Shown here piece by piece: positions 8,213 to 16,625 of a stretch of 64,000 nt of DNA. Positions within the stretch are counted from its first letter, which is position 1. The number at the start of each line of letters is the position of its first letter. The DNA is from Erysipelotrichaceae bacterium NK3D112 (GTDB taxonomy: Bacteria; Bacillota_I; Bacilli_A; Erysipelotrichales; Erysipelotrichaceae), in NCBI GenBank assembly GCA_000701725.1, contig JNJQ01000009.1, forward strand, positions 30,002-94,001. Reading direction: 5' to 3'. The notes beneath the pieces were generated by a model, which was not told where the DNA came from, ran no database searches, and worked only from the letters and a program-made list of their open reading frames with translations. Made by a program: the position numbers and the translations under genes.

Positions 8213-9727
8213 ATGAAAAAATTAAATTATGAAGTACTGAGAGAGTCCGGCTATGACGGATACATTCTGGAAAAGGCTCCGGAAAAAGTACTTCAGTTCG
8301 GCGAAGGAAACTTCCTTCGCGCATTCGCAGATTATTGGTTTGATGTGTCCAACGAAAAGGCCGGATGGAACGGAAAGTGCGTTCTTGTCTGCCCGATCCA
8401 GGGCGGTCTGTCTGATCTGATCAATGAACAGGAAGGTCTTTACACCCTGTATCTGCGCGGCCGTGAAAACGGTGAGAAAGTTGACCGCAAGAGAGTGATT
8501 TCCGTCGTTTCAAGATGCCTCAATCCGTATCGTGACGCGGATTTTGACGCGATGATGGAAGTTGCCCGTTCCGCAGACCTCGAATATGTCGTTTCCAACA
8601 CAACCGAGGCCGGTATTGTTTATGATCCCGCCTGCCAGCTGGCTGACAGACCCGCTTCCTCATTCCCTGGCAAACTGACCCAGGTTCTTCTGGAGCGCTT
8701 CAAGGCAGGACAGAAGGGTCTTGTGATCCTTTCCTGTGAGCTGATCGACAACAACGGCAAGGAACTTCTCAGATGCGTCAACCAGTATATTGACCAGTGG
8801 GAACTTTCCGATGAATTCCGCAAATATGTCAATGAAGACTGCCTCTTCTGCTCCACCCTGGTCGACCGTATCGTTCCGGGCCGTATCCGCGATCCGAAAG
8901 AGGTTGAACGTCTGGAACAGCTCCACGGCTATGCCGATCCGCTGCTTGATGTCGGTGAAGTCTTCGGTGTCTGGAATATCGAAGGACCGGCATGGCTGGA
9001 AGAAAAGCTGCCGTTCAAGAAGGCCGGACTCAACTGCCCGGTTGTACCGGATGTCACTCCTTACAAGAAGAGAAAGGTGCGCATCCTCAATGGCGCCCAT
9101 ACAGGATTCGTTCTCGGCGCTTATCTGGCCGGATTTGATATCGTGCGCGACTGCATGCAGAATGACACAGTTCTGAACTTCATGAACACAATGCTTTATG
9201 ACGAAGTCATCCCGACCCTGCCGCTTGACAAGGATGATCTGATGAACTTCGCAAGAGCGGTCCAGGACCGTTTCAACAACCCGTTCGTCAACCATGAACT
9301 GATGAGCATTTCCCTCAACTCCACCTCCAAGTGGAGAGCACGTGATCTGCCCAGCCTGATTGAATACAAGGAAAAGACAGGCAAGCTGCCTGAATGCCTG
9401 ACTGCAAGCTTCGCCGCTTACATGGCATTCTTCTCCAATGACATCCAGGAACTCAATGACAAGGGCCTTGTCTGCAGACGCGCTGCCGGCAATGACTATG
9501 TTGTCAGCGATGACCGCTTCGTTCTGGAATTCTACTATGAACACAGAAATGACACACCGGCAGAACTGACTCACGCTGTCATGAAGGATGAGCGTATGTG
9601 GGGCATGGATCTGACATCCATCGAAGGCTTCGAGGAAGCTGCCTGCGCATATCTGGAAGTCATCCGCAAGGAAGGCGCTCTTGCCGCATATGATCTGGCT
9701 CTGAAGAAGGGAGCTGCCAATGCTTGA
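8213..9727 (+). CDS. uxaB: Tagaturonate reductase (altronate oxidoreductase)
   Basis: This 504-residue member of the polyol/mannitol dehydrogenase family reduces D-tagaturonate to D-altronate with NADH. The N-terminal segment QFGEGNFLRAFADYWFD is the Rossmann entry typical of UxaB. The C-terminal domain includes RVRILNGAHTGFVLGAYLAG, the family substrate-binding motif with Lys/Asn/His. AAAGGAG lies 9 bases before the ATG. The 3' end overlaps uxaA by 8 bases. With UxaC upstream and UxaA downstream in the pathway, it indicates galacturonate catabolism. Confidence 0.95.
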   Translation: MKKLNYEVLRESGYDGYILEKAPEKVLQFGEGNFLRAFADYWFDVSNEKAGWNGKCVLVCPIQGGLSDLINEQEGLYTLYLRGRENGEKVDRKRVISVVSRCLNPYRDADFDAMMEVARSADLEYVVSNTTEAGIVYDPACQLADRPASSFPGKLTQVLLERFKAGQKGLVILSCELIDNNGKELLRCVNQYIDQWELSDEFRKYVNEDCLFCSTLVDRIVPGRIRDPKEVERLEQLHGYADPLLDVGEVFGVWNIEGPAWLEEKLPFKKAGLNCPVVPDVTPYKKRKVRILNGAHTGFVLGAYLAGFDIVRDCMQNDTVLNFMNTMLYDEVIPTLPLDKDDLMNFARAVQDRFNNPFVNHELMSISLNSTSKWRARDLPSLIEYKEKTGKLPECLTASFAAYMAFFSNDIQELNDKGLVCRRAAGNDYVVSDDRFVLEFYYEHRNDTPAELTHAVMKDERMWGMDLTSIEGFEEAACAYLEVIRKEGALAAYDLALKKGAANA

Positions 9728-11192
9728 TTTCATCAAAATCAATGAGACCGACAATGTCGCGGTTGCCCTGCATCCGATTACAGCGGGAACCGTGTTTGAA
9801 GGTGTTGAAATCAAGGAGGATATTCCCCAGGGACACAAGGCTGCCCTGAGAACAATCCGCAAAGATGAAACCGTCATGAAATACGGTCTGCCGATCGGTC
9901 ATGCGACTGCAGATATTGAACAGGGCCATTGGGTTCATACCCACAACATGGCCACCAATCTGTCCGGCGAGGTCGAATACACATACTGCCCGAAGAATGT
10001 TGTCCAGCAGCCGCTTGAGCCGCGCACATTCATGGGCTACCGCCGCAAGGACGGCAGAGCCGCGATCCGCAACGAGATCTGGATCATTCCGACTGTCGGC
10101 TGCGTCAATGACGTTGCCAAGACACTGGTCAGAGACAACCAGGATCTTGTTCAGGGCTCCATCGACGGCTTATATACATTCACACATCCGTTCGGTTGCT
10201 CACAGACCGGACATGACCATGCCCAGACCAGAAAGCTTCTGGCTTCCCTGGTCAGACATCCCAATGCCGGCGCTGTTCTGGTATTGAGCCTCGGATGTGA
10301 AAACCTGACTCATGAGCAGTTCCTTTCCGAACTTGGCGAATATGATGAGAAGCGCGTGAAGTTCCTGACCTGCCAGGCGGTTGAGGATGAATTCGAAGCC
10401 GGCAGAAAGCTGCTTGAAAAATGCGCGGAATACGCATCCCAGTTTGAGCGTGAGGAAATTCCGGTCAGCGAACTGGTAGTCGGTATGAAGTGCGGCGGCT
10501 CCGACGGACTTTCCGGCATCACCGCCAACCCGACTGTCGGCCGTTTCTCCGATATGATGACGGCGATGGGCGGCACCACAATCCTGACCGAGGTTCCGGA
10601 AATGTTCGGCGCGGAAAGCTTCCTGCTTGACCGCTGCGTCAATGAGGCTGTCTTCAACAAAGCTTCAAAAATGCTCAACGGCTTCAAGGATTACTTCCTT
10701 TCCCATAACGAGGTTGTTTATGACAACCCGTCCCCGGGCAACAAGCAGGGCGGCATCACAACGCTTGAGGACAAATCATGCGGCTGCGTCCAGAAGGGCG
10801 GCAGCGCACCGATCGCCGATGTCATCGGCTATGCCGAAACAGTCAAGACCAAGGGTCTCAACCTGCTCTACGGTCCGGGCAATGACCTGGTATCCGCTAC
10901 CGCTCTGACAGCGGCAGGCGCACATATGATTCTGTTTACAACCGGTCGCGGAACACCGTTCGGCGCACCGGCACCCACTTTGAAAATCGCAACAAACACA
11001 CCGCTTGCGACCAAGAAGGCCAACTGGATTGACTTCAATGCCGGCGCGGTCGCGGATGGAGAAAAGACACTCGATGAGGCAGGCGCGGATCTTCTGGATC
11101 TGGTTGTCCGCACGGCATCCGGTGAGAAGACCTGCACAGAGCGCAAGGGCTTCCGTGAAATCTCCATCTTCAAAGACGGCGTTGTGCTCTGA
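9720..11192 (+). CDS. uxaA: Altronate dehydratase
   Basis: This 490-residue dehydratase converts D-altronate to 2-keto-3-deoxygluconate. An N-terminal SAF-like domain (~1-95, with THNMATNL) is followed by the main UxaA/GarD domain (~100-490), with Cys/His-rich motifs HPFGCSQTG, MKCGGSDGLSGITANP, EDKSCGCVQKGG and FTTGRGTPFG. These fit an iron-dependent enzyme. It overlaps uxaB by 8 bases, so the two are translated together. Confidence 0.96.
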   Translation: MLDFIKINETDNVAVALHPITAGTVFEGVEIKEDIPQGHKAALRTIRKDETVMKYGLPIGHATADIEQGHWVHTHNMATNLSGEVEYTYCPKNVVQQPLEPRTFMGYRRKDGRAAIRNEIWIIPTVGCVNDVAKTLVRDNQDLVQGSIDGLYTFTHPFGCSQTGHDHAQTRKLLASLVRHPNAGAVLVLSLGCENLTHEQFLSELGEYDEKRVKFLTCQAVEDEFEAGRKLLEKCAEYASQFEREEIPVSELVVGMKCGGSDGLSGITANPTVGRFSDMMTAMGGTTILTEVPEMFGAESFLLDRCVNEAVFNKASKMLNGFKDYFLSHNEVVYDNPSPGNKQGGITTLEDKSCGCVQKGGSAPIADVIGYAETVKTKGLNLLYGPGNDLVSATALTAAGAHMILFTTGRGTPFGAPAPTLKIATNTPLATKKANWIDFNAGAVADGEKTLDEAGADLLDLVVRTASGEKTCTERKGFREISIFKDGVVL

Positions 11193-11211
11193 GTATTGAA
11201 GGAGGAAAACA

Positions 11212-12069
11212 ATGATGCAGCTGGGAATTCGCCTGCATGATGTCAACGCATCACTTTCTGAAGAATATCAGACATTGGAAAAGCGTGCGGAAAAGGCCCG
11301 TGAGGAAGGTTTCTCATGTGTGCATCTTGCTTATTCCAAAGTCATCAAAGGCTATACCTTCGACAACTGCGCGCTGACGGAAGGACTTGCCCGTTACACA
11401 CGCAGAGTATTTGAAAAGGAAAATCTGGATGTGGCAGTGCTGGGATGCTATCTCAACCTTGCCCATCCGGATGCCGGTAAACTCAAGGAGATCCAGTCCC
11501 GCTATTACGGGAATATCCGGGTCGCCTCGCTGCTTGGCGCATCGGTTGTCGGAACCGAGACCGGTGCTCCGAATGCGGCATACAAAACCGACGCGAACAC
11601 CCACTCCAAAGAAGCGCTGGAAACCTTTATCAAAGGACTTGCGCCGGTTGTGGAGTGCGCTGAAAAGTACGGTGTCTCAATGGCTATTGAGCCGGTCTGG
11701 AAACATATCGTTTACTCTCCGGAAAGGGCGAGAATCGTACTCGATGCGATCGGCAGCCGCAATCTGCGCATCATCTTTGATCCGGTGAATCTGCTCTGTG
11801 TTGAAAACATGGATCAAAGAGAAGAGATCTTTGCAAAGACCATTGAGCTGCTCGGTGATGATATCGCTGTGGTTCATCTCAAGGACTTTGTGCCGGAAGG
11901 AAATGATCTCACCAGCATCGCGGCCGGCACCGGCATGATGGATTACAGACAGATCCTGAAATTCGTGAAGGAAAGAAAACCCTTCATCCAGGCAACCCTT
12001 GAGAATACCAATAACGACAATGCGGTTGCGTCCAGACTTTATCTGGAGAATGTTTACAGAGAACTCTGA
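11212..12069 (+). CDS. Sugar phosphate isomerase/epimerase family TIM barrel
   Basis: This 285-residue protein is of the AP-endonuclease-2/xylose-isomerase-like superfamily. It has a conserved metal-site Glu (MAIEPVWKHI), a further Asp (IFDPVNLL), His (VVHLKDFV) and a late Glu (ATLENTNN). GGAGG lies just upstream of two adjacent ATGs. It is 19 bases after uxaA and before the KDG kinase, so it probably acts on a uronate or related keto-sugar. The exact reaction cannot be assigned. Confidence 0.8.
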   Translation: MMQLGIRLHDVNASLSEEYQTLEKRAEKAREEGFSCVHLAYSKVIKGYTFDNCALTEGLARYTRRVFEKENLDVAVLGCYLNLAHPDAGKLKEIQSRYYGNIRVASLLGASVVGTETGAPNAAYKTDANTHSKEALETFIKGLAPVVECAEKYGVSMAIEPVWKHIVYSPERARIVLDAIGSRNLRIIFDPVNLLCVENMDQREEIFAKTIELLGDDIAVVHLKDFVPEGNDLTSIAAGTGMMDYRQILKFVKERKPFIQATLENTNNDNAVASRLYLENVYREL

Positions 12070-12218
12070 GCATGATCATTGCATAAACACGTTTTTTGCA
12101 ATGTGAACCGCAATTATGACAATCGAAAACACACCGGAAATGATTGATTATGAAACAGGATCAATGACCGGATGTGAACGACCTGAAAAACTTAGACAGA
12201 AGAGAGGCGAATAAGGTT

Positions 12219-13304
12219 ATGGAACATCATAATCCTCTGCTGAATATCAATCCAGGCAAGAAATTCATCACTTTCGGTGAAGTCATGATGAGACTGACAC
12301 CGCCCAACTATGACAAGATCCGTGTGGCAACCACATTTGAAATCAGCTACGGCGGCTCGGAAGCCAACATTGCCCTGGCACTGGCAAACCTGAAGATTGA
12401 CAGCACATTCTTCAGTGTTGTGCCGGACAATTCCCTGGGAAAGAGCGCGGTGCGTATGCTGCGAAGCAATGATGTGCACTGCACACCGGTGATTCTCTCC
12501 ACACCAGAGCAGACCCCGACTCACAGAATGGGTGTCTATTATCTGGAAACCGGTTACGGAATCCGTCCGTCAAGAGTCACCTATGACCGCAAGCACAGCG
12601 CGATTTCCGAATTTGATTTCTCGGTAATTGATGAAAAACAGCTGCTGGAAGGCTATGACTGGCTCCATCTGTCCGGCATTACGCCGGCACTCAGCGAAAG
12701 CTGCCGTGAATTCATCCTGCGCCTGATGAAGGCTGCCAAGGAAATGGGGCTGACCGTCAGTTTTGACGGCAACTTCAGATCCAAGCTGTGGAGCTGGGAA
12801 GAAGCGAGAGACTATTGCACACAGTGTCTGCCTTATGTGGATGTGCTGTTCGGCATTGAACCGTATCATCTTTACAAGGATGACAATGATCCGTCCAAAG
12901 GTGACTGGAAGGACGGCCTGTCCATGCATCCGAGCTATGAGGATCAGGATGAGGTCTTCCAGAGATTCATCGAAAAATATCCGAATATCAAATGCATTGC
13001 CCGTCACGTCCGCTACGCGCACTCAGGCTCTGAGAACAGTCTGATGGCATACATGTGGTATGACGGACACACATTCGAAAGCAAAAAGTTCACGTTCAAC
13101 ATTCTGGACAGAGTCGGCGGCGGCGACGCGTTTGCCAGCGGACTGATTTATGCGATGATGAATAACTATAAACCGATGGACATGATCAATTTCGCGGTTG
13201 CGTCCAGTGTCATCAAGCATACAATCCATGGCGACGGCATGATCGTCGATGACGTTGAATCCATCCGGAACCTGATGAATATGAACTATGATATCAAGAG
13301 ATAA
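12219..13304 (+). CDS. kdgK: 2-dehydro-3-deoxygluconate kinase (PfkB family)
   Basis: This is a 361-residue ribokinase-family enzyme. FITFGEVMMRLTPP is the typical KDG-kinase start, YGGSEANIALALANL binds sugar, and DRVGGGDAFASGLIYA is the PfkB signature with the catalytic Asp. I place the start at the ATG at 12219, with GAGG at 12204-12207. A GTG at 12174 would add 15 residues but has no better ribosome site. It phosphorylates KDG arriving from both the KduI/KduD and UxaB/UxaA branches. The matching KDPG aldolase is not in the window. Confidence 0.9.
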   Translation: MEHHNPLLNINPGKKFITFGEVMMRLTPPNYDKIRVATTFEISYGGSEANIALALANLKIDSTFFSVVPDNSLGKSAVRMLRSNDVHCTPVILSTPEQTPTHRMGVYYLETGYGIRPSRVTYDRKHSAISEFDFSVIDEKQLLEGYDWLHLSGITPALSESCREFILRLMKAAKEMGLTVSFDGNFRSKLWSWEEARDYCTQCLPYVDVLFGIEPYHLYKDDNDPSKGDWKDGLSMHPSYEDQDEVFQRFIEKYPNIKCIARHVRYAHSGSENSLMAYMWYDGHTFESKKFTFNILDRVGGGDAFASGLIYAMMNNYKPMDMINFAVASSVIKHTIHGDGMIVDDVESIRNLMNMNYDIKR

Positions 13305-13317
13305 GAGGTAAAAGAGA

Positions 13318-14751
13318 ATGAAAGCATTTATGGACAGGAATTTCCTTCTGGAGACAGAAACCGCTCAGCATCTGTTCCACGATTACGCTGACAGCATGCC
13401 GCTGGTTGACTATCACTGCCACATCTCCCCGAAGGAAATCTACGAGGACAGGCGCTTCAACAACCTGGCGGAAGTATGGCTCGGCGGAAAGAATCCGGAC
13501 GGAACTTATTTCGGCGACCACTACAAGTGGAGAGTCATGCGTTCCAACGGAACACCGGAAGATTACATCACCGGCGACAAGCCTGACTTTGAGCGTTTTA
13601 TGAAATTCACGGAAGCACTGGAAATGGCCATCGGCAATCCGATGTATCACTGGTGCAACCTTGAACTGCACAAGTATTTCGGCATCGAGGAACCGCTGAC
13701 TGTTGAATCAGCTGAAAGAATCTGGAACAAGTGCAATGACATGCTGAAGAATGATCCGGGAATGACCGTACGCGGACTGATCAAAAAGTCCAACGTCGCA
13801 TTCATCGGCACAACCGATGATCCGGTTGATTCCCTGGAATGGCATAAGAAGATCAAGGAAGATCCGACCATCGAAGTGAAGGTTTGCCCTTCCTTCCGTC
13901 CTGACAAAGCCCTCAATATCCATAAGGAAGGCTTCGCGGAATATATCGGCCAGCTCGCAAAGAGCGTCGGCAAGGAATCCCTGAACTCCGCTGAGGAAGT
14001 CATTGACGCCCTCATCGAACGTCTGGAATTCTTCGCGGAAATGGGCTGCCGCGCAAGTGACCACGGTCTGGATTACATTCCGTTCCGCAAGACTGACATG
14101 GCAAAGATCAACGCAACCTTCTGCAAGGTCATGAAGGGTGAGGCGATCACTGTTGAAGAGGCTGAGGAATATCAGACAGCAGGTCTGCTCGCACTGGGCA
14201 AGGCATATCACCGCCTGAACATTGCCATGCAGCTGCACTATTCCTGCCACAGAAACGCAAATGAGCGTATGTACCGCAGACTCGGTCCGGATACCGGTTT
14301 CGATATGATCGCAACCAACACCTGCGGTGAGGATATCGCAAACTTCCTCTCCGAACTGGACAAGACAAACGAATGCCCCAAGACCATTCTCTATTCCCTG
14401 AATCCGGTTGACAATGAACTGCTTGGCACAATGCTGGGCTGCTTCCAGTCGGATGAGGTTCCGGGCAAGATCCAGCTCGGTTCCGCATGGTGGTTCAATG
14501 ACACAAAGAGCGGAATGGAAGATCAGATGAGAGCACTGGCCAACCTCGGTCTGCTCGGCAACTTTGTCGGCATGCTCACAGACTCCCGTTCCTTCCTCTC
14601 CTATGCCCGCCATGATTATTTCCGCCGCATTATGTGCAACATGGTCGGCAACTGGGTTGAAAACGGAGAATATCCGAACATCGAATCATCCCTGAAGAAG
14701 ATCGTTGAAGGCATCAGCTACACTAACGCAAAGCGCTACTTCGGTCTGTAA
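13318..14751 (+). CDS. uxaC: Glucuronate (uronate) isomerase
   Basis: This 477-residue isomerase converts glucuronate to fructuronate and galacturonate to tagaturonate. Family motifs include LVDYHCHISPKEI near the N-terminus (metal-binding His-x-His), ASDHGLDYIPF, MQLHYSCHRNANERMY and the C-terminal FVGMLTDSRSFLSYARHDYFRR. It lies 13 bases after kdgK. It is the entry enzyme for free galacturonate, and for glucuronate released by the beta-glucuronidase at 27.6-29.4 kb. Confidence 0.97.
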   Translation: MKAFMDRNFLLETETAQHLFHDYADSMPLVDYHCHISPKEIYEDRRFNNLAEVWLGGKNPDGTYFGDHYKWRVMRSNGTPEDYITGDKPDFERFMKFTEALEMAIGNPMYHWCNLELHKYFGIEEPLTVESAERIWNKCNDMLKNDPGMTVRGLIKKSNVAFIGTTDDPVDSLEWHKKIKEDPTIEVKVCPSFRPDKALNIHKEGFAEYIGQLAKSVGKESLNSAEEVIDALIERLEFFAEMGCRASDHGLDYIPFRKTDMAKINATFCKVMKGEAITVEEAEEYQTAGLLALGKAYHRLNIAMQLHYSCHRNANERMYRRLGPDTGFDMIATNTCGEDIANFLSELDKTNECPKTILYSLNPVDNELLGTMLGCFQSDEVPGKIQLGSAWWFNDTKSGMEDQMRALANLGLLGNFVGMLTDSRSFLSYARHDYFRRIMCNMVGNWVENGEYPNIESSLKKIVEGISYTNAKRYFGL

Positions 14752-14775
14752 TTCAAAATTGATCCCATCTGTGTG

Positions 14776-14804
14776 AATCCCGTCAGAAATGGCGGGATTT
14801 TTTT
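14776..14804 (+). terminator. Intrinsic terminator of the hexuronate operon
   Basis: The arms AATCCCG and CGGGATT enclose a short loop and are followed by seven T residues, directly after uxaC. This marks the end of the hexuronate locus. Confidence 0.85.
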
Positions 14805-14839
14805 GCGTTTTCTTGTAAAGGGTTTCAGAAATTTCACAA

Positions 14840-14854
14840 ATGAAAACGTTTTCC
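14840..14854. promoter_or_regulatory. cre/LacI-type operator upstream of the 39-codon gene
   Basis: ATGAAAACGTTTTCC contains the perfect 12-base palindrome GAAAACGTTTTC and closely resembles CcpA catabolite-responsive elements. It lies about 35 bases upstream of the -35 box of the small-gene promoter. The CcpA assignment is inference. Confidence 0.45.
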
Positions 14855-14888
14855 GCAAAATTTTCTGAAAATTATTTTCATAAATCCA

Positions 14889-14916
14889 TTGCTTCTGTTT
14901 CGCGGATGCCTATAAT
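14889..14916 (+). promoter_or_regulatory. Promoter of the 39-codon transcription unit
   Basis: TTGCTT and TATAAT are separated by 16 bases. Transcription would begin near 14923 and give a ~95-base leader containing two small hairpins: TCAGGA/TCCTGA near 14925-14942 and GTGCC/GGCAC near 14960-14976. Confidence 0.65.
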
Positions 14917-15017
14917 AAACAGTGTCAGGAAAAAGTCCTGAGATCTGATCAGAAATACGGTGCCGAAACGAGGCACAATGAGTAAAAAGTGAATTGACGA
15001 AAGTCAGGAGGCAATAT

Positions 15018-15137
15018 ATGAACACACTTATGAGAGCAGCGGTTTTATTCGGAGAACCCGCGGAAAACAAAAATCTGAATGAAGAGTCAGTCTGGAACAC
15101 AGTCTTATGGGCAATCCGTTCCATCGACAGAGACTGA
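15018..15137 (+). CDS. 39-residue small protein
   Basis: This short frame starts MNTLMRAAVLFGEPAENKN and ends with WAIRSIDRD. AGGAGG (15006-15011) lies 6 bases before the ATG. A good promoter lies upstream and a terminator hairpin follows at 15162-15203, so it forms an apparently self-contained transcription unit. It is not obviously membrane-spanning. Composition is mixed, with an amphipathic C-terminal half (VWNTVLWAIRSI). I recognise no family. It could be a signalling or regulatory peptide, or a leader peptide for the following oxidoreductase gene. Confidence 0.5.
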   Translation: MNTLMRAAVLFGEPAENKNLNEESVWNTVLWAIRSIDRD

Positions 15138-15161
15138 GCCAGAACTGGATATATGAAACAG

Positions 15162-15203
15162 CGGCCTGACATGCGCAAAACCCGCATGAAAAGCCGTTTT
15201 TTT
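15162..15203 (+). terminator. Terminator after the 39-codon gene
   Basis: Nested arms CGGC...GCCG and CATGCG...CGCATG form one long hairpin that ends in seven T residues. It would stop transcription before the GltD-like gene. Confidence 0.75.
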
Positions 15204-15337
15204 ATTTCCCGGGGAATGCGATCATCAGTTTTGTACATTCTTTTTTCCTTTATTGCCATCCCAAAAGCATTGTGAAGTGAATACAATATATGTGAAACAA
15301 CATGATTCACTCACATGTGAATCCCAGGAGGAAAACA

Positions 15338-16555
15338 GTGGCACTTACAATTATCAATGAGGCGAATCGCTGCCTTCAGTGCAAGGTACCGATGTGCCAG
15401 AAGGGATGCCCGATCAGCACCCCGATTCCGCAGATCATCGCGGAGTTCAAAGAAGGCAAGGTCATGGATGCCGGAAAACAGCTCTTCCAGAATAATCCGA
15501 TGTCTGTTTTCTGCGCAATCGTCTGTGATCACCAGGCACAGTGCGCAGGTCATTGCGTTCTTGGCAGAAAGGGTACTCCGGTACATTTCTATAATATTGA
15601 AAAGTTTGTTTCCGATGCATATCTCGACAGAGTGAAATTTGAAAAGCCTGAAAAGAAGGGAAAGACAGTCGCTGTTCTCGGTGCCGGTCCTGCCGGCCTG
15701 ACTGCTGCAGTCATCCTGGCACAGAACGGATATGATGTGACCATCTTTGATGACAATGAGCATATCGGCGGTATGCTCAGATACGGTATCCCTGAATTCA
15801 GACTGCCCAAGACAATCATCGACAGATACAAGAAACTTATGGACAAGCTGGATATCCAGTACAGACCGAATACTGCAATCGGTGCGGCTCTGACCATCGA
15901 CAACCTGTTCCGTGACGGCTATGCGTCCGTCTTTGTCGGAACCGGTGTATGGAGACCGAAGACACTTGGAATCGAAGGTGAAAGCCTTCCGCATGTACAC
16001 TTCGGTATTTCCTATCTGGCAACTCCGGATGCCTTCCAGCTTGGTGAAAATGTGGCGATCATCGGTATGGGCAACGTGGCAATGGACGTCGCAAGAACCG
16101 CACTCAGACATGGTGCACAGAATGTTACACTCTATGCAAGATCCAAGAGAATCGCTGCCAGCGAACATGAAATGGATTATGCAAAACTCGACGGTGCCCA
16201 GTTTGAATTCGGCCAGGCGATTGAAAAGATTGAACCGGAAGGACCGGTCTTCAAAGTGGCCATCTTCGATGAAAACGACAAGGTTATCGGCTATGAAGAT
16301 GAGCTGAACCATGTCAAGGCTGACTCGGTCATTCTTGCCGTTTCACAGGCCCCTAAGAACAAGCTGATCCTGACAACGGCCGGACTGGAAGGCAATGAGA
16401 AAGGCCTTCTGATCACCGATGAAAACTGCATGTGCACCGTTCCGGGTGTGTTTGCGGCAGGTGATGTCGTCACAGGTTCCAATACTGTTGTGGCAGCTGC
16501 GGCTGAGGCAAAGAAAGCTGCTTATGCCATGATGGAATACATGGAAAATCATTGA
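15338..16555 (+). CDS. GltD-like NAD(P)H oxidoreductase (glutamate synthase small-subunit family)
   Basis: This is a 405-residue flavoprotein. It starts with the Fe-S domain motif CLQCKVPMCQKGCP (residues ~11-24), followed by an FAD-binding GAGPAGLTAA and an NAD(P)-binding GMGNVAMDVART. The C-terminal GVFAAGDVVTGSNTVVAAAAEAK contacts FAD. The GTG at 15338, 6 bases after AGGAGG, is preferred over an ATG 36 bases upstream. No glutamate synthase large subunit is adjacent, so it may work as a free-standing electron-transfer subunit (related to NfnB or sulfide dehydrogenase) rather than in glutamate synthesis. Confidence 0.88.
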   Translation: MALTIINEANRCLQCKVPMCQKGCPISTPIPQIIAEFKEGKVMDAGKQLFQNNPMSVFCAIVCDHQAQCAGHCVLGRKGTPVHFYNIEKFVSDAYLDRVKFEKPEKKGKTVAVLGAGPAGLTAAVILAQNGYDVTIFDDNEHIGGMLRYGIPEFRLPKTIIDRYKKLMDKLDIQYRPNTAIGAALTIDNLFRDGYASVFVGTGVWRPKTLGIEGESLPHVHFGISYLATPDAFQLGENVAIIGMGNVAMDVARTALRHGAQNVTLYARSKRIAASEHEMDYAKLDGAQFEFGQAIEKIEPEGPVFKVAIFDENDKVIGYEDELNHVKADSVILAVSQAPKNKLILTTAGLEGNEKGLLITDENCMCTVPGVFAAGDVVTGSNTVVAAAAEAKKAAYAMMEYMENH

Positions 16556-16567
16556 TCTGAATATGAA

Positions 16568-16599
16568 AATCCGGGAAGCATCTGCATCCCGGATTTTTT
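16568..16599 (+). terminator. Terminator after the GltD-like gene
   Basis: AATCCGGGA pairs with TCCCGGATT across a short loop and is followed by TTTTTTG. It stands between convergent genes. Confidence 0.85.
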
Positions 16600-16625
16600 G
16601 CGGTTTATGTTTGTCTCTGACATCT

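Noticed and set aside
8660..9877. 405-codon open frame on the reverse strand opposite uxaB/uxaA
   Set aside because: It lies opposite two well-identified overlapping genes, has no ribosome site and no family resemblance; it is a codon-bias shadow.
12070..12218. Regulatory element between the TIM-barrel gene and kdgK
   Set aside because: The gap contains no convincing promoter, hairpin or operator that I could support.
15311..16312. 333-codon reverse frame opposite the GltD-like gene
   Set aside because: The forward gene has intact Fe-S and dinucleotide motifs; the reverse frame has none.
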